Origin: an uncultured Ruminococcus sp.
Lineage (GTDB): Bacteria; Bacillota; Clostridia; Oscillospirales; Acutalibacteraceae
Assembly (NCBI GenBank): GCA_902773245.1
Contig: CACYDY010000065.1
Span: forward strand, 1 to 5,108
Length of the DNA stretch: 5,108 nucleotides
Direction: 5' to 3'
Part shown: piece after piece, positions 1 through 3,925 of the stretch
Position numbering within the stretch: position 1 is the first letter of the stretch
Layout of the letters: every line of letters starts with the position of its first letter
Notes under the pieces: model-generated
What the model was told of the DNA's origin: nothing
Database searches by the model: none
What the model saw: only the letters and a program-made list of their open reading frames with translations
Program-made: the position numbers and the translations under genes

Positions 1-168
1 ATTTTGAGTCGGCTGAGCAAAATTATTCTGCGTGGGCAGAGGATTTTGAGTCGGCTGAGCAAAATTATTCTGCGTGGGCAGAGGATTCCGAGTCGGCTGA
101 GCAAAATTGTTCTGCGTGGGCTGAGGATTCTGAGTTGGCTGAGCAAAATTGTTCTGCATGGGCTGATT
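1..168 (-). repeat. 42-bp in-frame tandem repeat, four copies visible
   Basis: The copies are 1-42, 43-84, 85-126 and 127-168, and the array continues past the left edge. Copies 1-42 and 43-84 are identical at every base. Copy 85-126 differs from them at 4 positions, and 127-168 differs more, at its end nearest the gene start. Because 42 is a multiple of 3, gain or loss of a unit keeps the reading frame and only changes the length of the encoded 14-residue repeat tract. The copies are directly adjacent without spacers, which excludes a CRISPR array. Confidence 0.95.
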
Positions 169-294
169 GAAATTGCCGGTCTGCTGAGCCTGACCGATGT
201 TATTTGTCGGAAGTCCGGCTGAACCGGTTTGGTTAAGAGCCAACAAACCTTCGGAACTCAAAGCGCCGGAAGTGTTCATGGGTATATTGAACAT
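1..294 (-). CDS. Q/N/P-rich tandem-repeat protein, N-terminal part (runs off left edge)
   Basis: I do not recognise this gene. It reads leftwards and has no stop before base 1, so only about 98 N-terminal residues are visible. The first 40 or so are a non-repeated, Gly/Ser/Asn-rich stretch beginning MFNIPMNTSGALSSEG. A run of 14-residue repeats of the type NNFAQPTQNPQPTQ follows, rich in Gln, Asn, Pro and Thr and almost without charge. No signal peptide or membrane segment is visible, so this part should be disordered. The start is ambiguous: ATG at 300 lies only 2 nt from the GGGAGG ribosome binding site (303-308), whereas the in-frame ATG at 294 lies 8 nt away and is preferred. The gene has its own promoter at 391-419 and lies downstream of the cysS terminator, so it is probably transcribed independently. 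A folded domain may exist beyond the left edge. The reading frame is well supported; the function is unknown. Confidence 0.75.
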   Translation of the reverse strand, partial: MFNIPMNTSGALSSEGLLALNQTGSAGLPTNNIGQAQQTGNFNQPMQNNFAQPTQNPQPTQNNFAQPTRNPLPTQNNFAQPTQNPLPTQNNFAQPTQN

Positions 295-302
295 TTTCAT
301 AG

Positions 303-308
303 CCTCCC
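303..308 (-). promoter_or_regulatory. Ribosome binding site that decides the repeat-protein start
   Basis: The minus strand reads AAAAGGGAGGCT directly before ATG. The GGGAGG core is 2 nt from the ATG at 300 but 8 nt from the ATG at 294, so spacing favours the second ATG. Confidence 0.6.
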
Positions 309-390
309 TTTTGTTTAAAATTAAGATCATATCTGTATTATTAACAGAAAACTAAAAAGTTTCAAATTATTAACAAATATAACTACAGAT

Positions 391-419
391 AGTATAACAC
401 ATTTTTATTTGAATGTCAA
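391..419 (-). promoter_or_regulatory. Sigma-A promoter of the repeat-protein gene
   Basis: On the minus strand there is a perfect -35 box TTGACA (414-419), a 17-nt spacer and a -10 box TATACT (391-396). The bases just before the -10 box are TGT, which fits an extended -10. Transcription would start near 384, giving a leader of about 85-90 nt. The boxes are close to ideal, so this should be a strong vegetative promoter. Confidence 0.85.
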
Positions 420-505
420 AAGAATTTTTAGTATTTTTGATTAAAATTAGATTAAAACAATGGGCATTTATTGGAATTTGTGGGGGTTGTTATTATATCA
501 ATTCA

Positions 506-540
506 GTAAAAAGAAGATCCCCGCAAAAAGCAGGGATCTC
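506..540 (-). terminator. Intrinsic terminator of cysS
   Basis: On the minus strand AGATCCCTGC (530-539) pairs over 10 bp, including one G-U, with GCGGGGATCT (515-524) around a five-T loop. The stem is followed by TCTTTTTAC. It begins 11 bases after the cysS stop codon, so it ends the cysS transcript and separates it from the repeat-protein gene. Confidence 0.9.
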
Positions 541-550
541 AAAACAGACA

Positions 551-1948
551 TTAAGCCTTGTGCCATTTGATTCCTTGTGGAGTATCTTCAACAACAATGT
601 TCATTTCTTTGAGCTGATCTCTGATCTTGTCGGCGGTTGCCCAGTCTTTGTTTTTTCTGGCTTCGGTTCTCCGGGCGATAAGCTTTTCGATCTCTTCGTC
701 GAGAGAAGCGTCTTTATCGACATAAACAAGACCGAGAACATCGGTAAGCTCCGTGAAAATTTCGTTTGACTTTTCAACCAGCTCCGCCGACGGAGAATTT
801 GCCAATGCCGTATTGATTTCACGGACAAGCTCAAAAACAACTGAAATTGCGTCTGCCGTGTTAAGATCATCGTCCATAGCTTCGATAAATTTTTCTCTGT
901 AATTATTGTATTTGTCAACAACGCTTCTTTCGCTGTCGGTGAGAGTTCCGCTTGCTTTGCCGAGCATGAATCCGATATTGTCGCGGCAGTTGTAAAGTCT
1001 TTCCAAAGCTGATTTGCATTGTTCGATAATTTCAATGCTGTAGTTTATGGGGCTTCTGTAATGCGACGAAAGCATCAGGTATCTGATCGGCTCATAACCG
1101 TATTTGGCGGCAACGTCACGTGTTGTGAAAAAGTTTCCCTTTGATTTTGACATTTTTTGGTTGTCAACGTTTATGTAGCCGTTGTGCATCCAGTAGTGAG
1201 CGAACGGAACGCCGTTGCAGCATTCGCTTTGTGCGATCTCGTTCTCGTGGTGAGGAAAAACAAGATCCTGACCGCCGCAGTGCATATCAATGGTTTCCCC
1301 GAGATATCGGCGAGCCATTGCAGAGCATTCGATGTGCCAGCCGGGTCTGCCGTTGCTCCAGGGGCTTTCCCAAAAAGGCTCGCCGGGCTTTGCGGCTTTC
1401 CAGACAGCAAAATCCATCGGGTCTTCTTTCATTTCACCTACGGAAATTCTTGCGCCTGCTTTGAGGTCGTCGAGCGGCTGATGACTGAGCTTTCCGTATT
1501 CTTCGAATTTGTTGGTTCTGAAATATACATCGCCGTTTTCGGCACGATATGCATATCCTTTTTCGACCAGTGTTGAGATTATGTCGATAATTTCGTCCAT
1601 ATTCTCCGTTGCGCGCGGGTGAACGTCGGCATCGCGGACATTAAGTCCTTTGGCGTCGGTTTTGTATTCTTTAATGTATTTTTCCGACACTGTCAGATAA
1701 TCCGTACCTTCCTCATTTGCTCGTTTGATAATTTTGTCGTCGATATCGGTGAAATTCTGAACGTAGGTTACTTTGTTTCCACGGTATTCGAGGTATCTTC
1801 TGAGAACGTCAAAAACGCAGATCGGGCGTGAGTTTCCGATGTGTATGTAGTTGTAGACCGTAGGGCCGCAGGCGTAAATTTTAAACTCGCCTTCTTTGAT
1901 GGGGACAAGTTCTTCTTTTTTTCGTGTCAGTGTATTGTAGATCTTCAA
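551..1948 (-). CDS. cysS: Cysteinyl-tRNA synthetase
   Basis: This class I aminoacyl-tRNA synthetase charges tRNA-Cys with cysteine using ATP, in the cytoplasm. The 465-residue protein has the usual bacterial length (about 460). The HIGH-type motif is HIGN at residues 36-39 and the KMSKS loop is at 265-269. By alignment with the E. coli enzyme the zinc ligands fall at C27, C208 (in GWHIEC), H233 and E237 (in FPHHENE); this zinc selects cysteine without editing. Residues from about 310 form the helical anticodon-binding C-terminus, ending in a TPQGIKW motif. The start is TTG: it gives the family-typical opening MKIYNTLTRKKEE and has AGGAGG 10 nt upstream, with no better ATG nearby. The gene stands alone, behind a tRNA-Cys T-box leader and its own promoter and before its own terminator. 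The full length and intact motifs make the call very safe. Confidence 0.98.
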   Translation of the reverse strand: MKIYNTLTRKKEELVPIKEGEFKIYACGPTVYNYIHIGNSRPICVFDVLRRYLEYRGNKVTYVQNFTDIDDKIIKRANEEGTDYLTVSEKYIKEYKTDAKGLNVRDADVHPRATENMDEIIDIISTLVEKGYAYRAENGDVYFRTNKFEEYGKLSHQPLDDLKAGARISVGEMKEDPMDFAVWKAAKPGEPFWESPWSNGRPGWHIECSAMARRYLGETIDMHCGGQDLVFPHHENEIAQSECCNGVPFAHYWMHNGYINVDNQKMSKSKGNFFTTRDVAAKYGYEPIRYLMLSSHYRSPINYSIEIIEQCKSALERLYNCRDNIGFMLGKASGTLTDSERSVVDKYNNYREKFIEAMDDDLNTADAISVVFELVREINTALANSPSAELVEKSNEIFTELTDVLGLVYVDKDASLDEEIEKLIARRTEARKNKDWATADKIRDQLKEMNIVVEDTPQGIKWHKA

Positions 1949-1965
1949 TGCAGGAGTTCCTCCTT
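1949..1965 (-). promoter_or_regulatory. cysS ribosome binding site inside a small hairpin
   Basis: The minus strand carries AAGGAGG (1959-1965) 10 nt before the TTG start. The same bases can form the stem AGGAG / CTCCT (1960-1964 with 1952-1956) around the loop GAA, which would cover most of the Shine-Dalgarno sequence. The binding site itself is clear. That the hairpin forms or matters in the cell is inference, and 5 bp with a 3-nt loop is marginal. Confidence 0.65.
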
Positions 1966-1996
1966 TTTTAAATTAACGCAATACCGATAAATTCAA

Positions 1997-2041
1997 ACAA
2001 AACAAAAAGACAGCCCGCCCTCTGACAAAGGGACGGCGCTG
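1997..2041 (-). terminator. Conditional terminator of the cysS T-box
   Basis: On the minus strand CAGC, a bulged G and CCGTCC (2041-2031) pair with GGGCGG and GCTG (2020-2011), including one G-U pair. The stem of about 10 bp is followed by TCTTTTTGTTTTG. The 5' arm reuses the GCCGTCC bases needed by the antiterminator, so the two folds exclude each other: charged tRNA leads to termination and uncharged tRNA to read-through. Confidence 0.9.
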
Positions 2042-2270
2042 CCGTGGTTCCACCCAATTTCAACGACCTTATGGCAACACTGCGCAAAGACCGTCCTCAA
2101 AGCTTTGTAACGTGAGCCAAACGCAAAGGAATACTCTCCGAAAAAAGGATTTCCTCACTTCGTACTGACAGGCGCATTTCGCAGCCGGCGGGGATTTAGG
2201 AACATTTTCAGCCTATGACGTTCCCTCTCTGAAAATTCGCTCGGCGCTACTTCTCCCGATAAACGCATTT
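1997..2270 (-). promoter_or_regulatory. T-box riboswitch (tRNA-Cys) controlling cysS
   Basis: T-box leaders bind a specific tRNA and sense whether it is charged. Uncharged tRNA stabilises an antiterminator so that the downstream gene is transcribed. Read on the minus strand, Stem I shows AGAAGTA (about 2254-2248), the distal-loop sequence AGAGAGGGAA (2221-2230) and GGCTGAAAATG near 2213-2203. The Cys codon TGC sits at 2174-2176 in the specifier context GAAATGCG. The T-box core is GGGTGGAACCACGG (2042-2055). Its antiterminator pairs GGG (2053-2055) with CCC (2030-2032) and ACGGC (2041-2045) with GCCGT (2033-2037), leaving the 7-nt bulge TGGAACC. TGGA in the bulge complements the 3' end UCCA expected of tRNA-Cys, whose discriminator base is U. 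Codon, bulge and downstream gene all agree. The 5' limit is approximate, and a second TGC at 2181-2183 is the only competing specifier. Confidence 0.95.
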
Positions 2271-2343
2271 AATTATTATTGATAATATGATTTTGTTTCG
2301 TAATAAATCAGCCGGCAAAACCATCGGAATTGCTTACGGTAAT

Positions 2344-2372
2344 ATTATATAACATAAATCCGATTTTGTAAA
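2344..2372 (-). promoter_or_regulatory. Sigma-A promoter of the T-box/cysS transcript
   Basis: On the minus strand TTTACA (2367-2372) is followed by a 17-nt spacer and a perfect TATAAT (2344-2349). The predicted start near 2337 gives a leader of roughly 390 nt, including the whole T-box. It lies back to back with the spoIIID promoter region. Confidence 0.85.
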
Positions 2373-2406
2373 TAGGCAAATTGAAAAAAATATGGCCGTG
2401 ACAATA

Positions 2407-2436
2407 GTCATTAAGTTGATTTTTGTAACATATTAT
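2407..2436 (+). promoter_or_regulatory. Possible sigma-E promoter of spoIIID
   Basis: GTCATTA (2407-2413) and CATATTAT (2429-2436), 15 nt apart, resemble the sigma-E consensus (about gTCATAt, then CATAcaAT). In Bacillus and clostridia spoIIID is transcribed by mother-cell sigma-E RNA polymerase. No good sigma-A pair is visible before the gene. The -35 match is imperfect, so this is a proposal. A near-palindrome GTTAAATCGACTTAAC (2451-2466) lies between it and the ribosome binding site. Confidence 0.4.
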
Positions 2437-2478
2437 TAATCGAAAACAAAGTTAAATCGACTTAACGGGGGAGTTACA

Positions 2479-2766
2479 GTGAATGAGTTAGTGGAAAAAA
2501 GAGCGATAGAGATCGCTGAATATATAGTGGAAACGAAATGCACAGTCAGGGCGGCAGCAAAAAGATTCGGAGTTTCAAAGTCTACGGTACATAAAGATAT
2601 TACCTCACGTCTGAGTGAGATAGACCGCCTGCTGTTTAATGATGTAGACAAAATTTTGCAGATAAACAAAGCGCAGCGTCATATCAGGGGCGGAAACGCA
2701 ACGAAAGAAAAGTATTCTTTGAAAAGAGAAAGAGAAAAGAACAGAACCGAATCAATAAAGGAATGA
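2479..2766 (+). CDS. spoIIID: Sporulation transcription factor SpoIIID
   Basis: SpoIIID is a small DNA-binding protein of the mother cell. It activates or represses many sigma-E genes and helps switch the mother cell towards sigma-K. The 95-residue product matches the family length (93 in B. subtilis). It carries the family signature along its length: IVETK near residues 16-20, a helix-turn-helix at about 22-44 with the recognition segment FGVSKSTVHKD, and the hallmark basic segment RHIRGGNATKEKY at 67-79, followed by a Lys/Arg-rich tail. The start is GTG with GGGGGAG 5 nt upstream, which gives an N-terminus aligned with known members. It is transcribed away from cysS. No mbl/mreB gene follows as in B. 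subtilis; instead a candidate structured RNA begins about 45 bases downstream, with no clear terminator between. The gene is complete, with no sign of damage. Confidence 0.96.
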   Translation: MNELVEKRAIEIAEYIVETKCTVRAAAKRFGVSKSTVHKDITSRLSEIDRLLFNDVDKILQINKAQRHIRGGNATKEKYSLKREREKNRTESIKE

Positions 2767-2811
2767 GTTTTAAAACAACTATTTACAACTTAAGAGTGGA
2801 GTGAATGTATG

Positions 2812-3108
2812 CAGGGTTCGGGGCGTCAGCACCGATAGATTGAGAGCAAAACCCTCAATCTAAGAACACCCTGTTAGTTGGCTAAAGAAATTAAATATGG
2901 GGCGGTAACTATCATCGTTACAAAGAAAATCGGGCGGAACAGCCTTCGGTCGGCAAGCGCCGACAGGCAGTACGCGCACAAAGCTTATAGAAATCTTGAA
3001 ATTTTGTGCCCGCGTCGAAAACTGTATCCCTAAGGACGGTCAGAGGTCGCTCGACCGCCCTTTTCCGATGGGAAATGGGATCGGGTAAGGGTGACGACAA
3101 TGATGTTA
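2812..3108 (+). ncRNA. Candidate structured RNA of about 300 nt, family unknown
   Basis: This stretch is much richer in G and C than its flanks and has no credible gene. Hand folding of the plus strand gives a coherent structure. CAGGGT (2812-2817) pairs with ACCCTG (2868-2873), closing a three-way junction with the arms GGGGC/GCACC (2820-2833, one mismatch) and TAGATTGAG/CTCAATCTA (2836-2862, 9 bp). TTAG/CTAA (2874-2885) forms a small hairpin. A long-range helix then joins 2906-2921 to 3091-3108: 4, 5 and 6 bp with small bulges and one G-U. Inside it lie GTCGGC/GCCGAC (2949-2964), CGCG+CACAAA with TTTGTG+CGCG (2973-2982 with 3003-3014), CGGTC+GAG with CTC+GACCG (3037-3057) and CCCTT+CCGAT with ATCGG+AAGGG (3058-3091). 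An alternative pairs GGGCGG (2932-2937) with CCGCCC (3055-3060). No convincing promoter of its own is visible, so it might be made from the spoIIID transcript. The strand is inferred, and single-sequence folding can mislead. Confidence 0.5.
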
Positions 3109-3120
3109 AATTAGAATCAA

Positions 3121-3154
3121 ATCCTTGAGTCGACAGCCAACAATCCTTAAGTCG
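3121..3154 (+). repeat. Short direct repeat ATCCTTRAGTCG
   Basis: ATCCTTGAGTCG (3121-3132) recurs as ATCCTTAAGTCG (3143-3154), 11 of 12 bases identical, 22 bp apart, so two helical turns. The core TTAAGTCGT appears again at 3776-3784 inside the leader RNA of the G5 gene. It could be a pair of protein-binding sites or chance. Confidence 0.5.
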
Positions 3155-3414
3155 TGGATATGCATTTTAAAACGAGTGTTAATCCCTTCGGCTGTAAAGA
3201 ATAACTGTATTATTTGTGTAAATAAACGTATATTTATATTGCGAAATTACAGATTTGTTAGATAATGTTTTCAAATTGTTCTTATGTTTTGAGAAATTAT
3301 CTAAAGTTGAATTGCGATTGTTGAATAAATTTTGTCAGCTGTGATGATTAATGTGTAAAAATGAAAAGAAGTTTTAACTTTTATTTTTCCGAAATAGAAT
3401 AATTAATGAATATC

Positions 3415-3445
3415 AAAATGTATAAATATTTAGTTTATACATTTT
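3415..3445. repeat. Perfect 12-bp AT-rich inverted repeat
   Basis: AAAATGTATAAA (3415-3426) is followed after 7 bases by its exact reverse complement TTTATACATTTT (3434-3445) and then one more T. It could be a weak bidirectional hairpin or an operator-like site. In DNA this AT-rich some self-complementarity is expected, but 12 perfect pairs stand out. Confidence 0.6.
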
Positions 3446-3699
3446 TGAAATTTATAAAACATGAGCGTTCAGAGGGATTATTAAAAATTAAAATGTTTAA
3501 ATATACACAAATTACGTATAAATATTCAAATACATCAAATTTGATACTAAATATAACAATTTGTAACCTGCTCACTTTCTACATTATGCACAGATAATAG
3601 GGGAACAAATAGTCGAAAAAACTTAAAATTCGAGGTGATTCTTTCGATTTTTGCAAAATTCATTGTGCAAATTAAACAAATAACAACTGTGTCATTTAT

Positions 3700-3728
3700 T
3701 TGACGTGACGAAAAATAAGCGTTATAAT
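3700..3728 (+). promoter_or_regulatory. Sigma-A promoter of the G5-protein gene
   Basis: TTGACG (3700-3705), a 17-nt spacer and TATAAT (3723-3728) differ from consensus at one base only. Transcription should start near 3735, leaving a leader of about 190 nt before the start codon at 3926. Confidence 0.88.
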
Positions 3729-3734
3729 ACAACT

Positions 3735-3893
3735 TGTGGTGCGAAATTATATGATGATGGTTGTCTTGTAACGCTTTAAGTCGTACTTGGGGTTATTTGA
3801 ACGGCTGCCTTCACGGAGAAAATTCTCCTTTAAACGGCGGCTTGATCAAGGAAGGTTCTTAAAAGTGTTTTTGCGGCGGACAAACTGCCATCT
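3735..3893 (+). promoter_or_regulatory. Structured 5' leader RNA, possible unrecognised riboswitch
   Basis: The leader folds by hand into one long arm of stacked helices. GATGG (3756-3760) pairs with CCATC (3888-3892), and TTGTC (3761-3765) with GACAA (3879-3883), with a bulged ACTG. CGCTTTAAG (3772-3780) pairs with CTTAAAAGTG (3858-3867), with one bulge and one G-U. CTTGG (3786-3790) pairs with TCAAG (3846-3850), GCTGCC (3804-3809) with GGCGGC (3836-3841), and GGAGA (3815-3819) with TCTCC (3824-3828). Unpaired purine-rich pieces such as GGGTTATTTGAAC and GAAGGTT sit in the internal loops. No terminator with a T-run follows, so control, if any, might act on translation or RNA stability. Cell-wall hydrolase genes of this class are often under the c-di-AMP (ydaO) riboswitch, but I do not find that motif's conserved segments. 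Confidence 0.55.
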
Positions 3894-3925
3894 AAATATT
3901 ATGACGTATAAAAAAGGAGAAAAAT

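Larger units (their letters stand above)
3109..3699. other. AT-rich non-coding stretch
   Basis: Nearly 600 bases without a gene I can support. Composition is extreme: a hand count of 3361-3420 gives 11 G or C in 60 bases. The only longer open frame (3406-3597, 63 codons) has no ribosome binding site and a composition that simply mirrors the AT richness. Visible structure is limited to a short direct repeat (3121-3154), a possible pairing of ACAGCC (3133-3138) with GGCTGT (3190-3195), and the inverted repeat at 3415-3445. The first 90 bases may still belong to the RNA candidate upstream. Confidence 0.7.

Noticed and set aside
1..168. CRISPR array
   Set aside because: Repeat units abut without spacers and are in frame with a gene that has a good promoter and ribosome binding site.
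413..769. 118-codon plus-strand open frame
   Set aside because: It crosses the cysS terminator and overlaps the conserved 3' end of cysS on the other strand. No ribosome binding site and no recognisable protein.
1141..1576. Overlapping plus-strand open frames opposite cysS
   Set aside because: They lie entirely within cysS, whose catalytic motifs are intact on the minus strand.
2782..2811. Promoter for the RNA candidate (TTTACA at 2782-2787)
   Set aside because: No acceptable -10 box lies 16-18 nt downstream; the best hexamers there match only about three positions.
2918..3100. 60-codon minus-strand open frame in the RNA candidate
   Set aside because: No ribosome binding site, no recognisable motif, and it coincides with strongly self-complementary sequence.
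2812..3108. RNase P RNA, tmRNA, SRP RNA, group I or II intron
   Set aside because: The RNase P GAGGAAAGTCC core, a tmRNA tag and CCA end, the SRP GGAAGCAGCC-type loop, and group II domain V were not found. A weak likeness of GGTCAGAG to a group I core segment lacks its partner sequence.
3406..3597. 63-codon plus-strand open frame rich in Ile, Lys, Tyr and Asn
   Set aside because: No ribosome binding site, composition explained by extreme AT content, and it contains the 12-bp inverted repeat.
3751..3771. Tiny upstream frame ATG ATG ATG GTT GTC TTG TAA in the G5-gene leader
   Set aside because: No Shine-Dalgarno sequence before it, and the bases take part in the closing helix of the leader.
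3735..3925. c-di-AMP (ydaO) riboswitch
   Set aside because: Expected from the downstream gene type and faintly suggested by CTTGGGGTTA, but the conserved 3' segment is missing and the helices are arranged differently.
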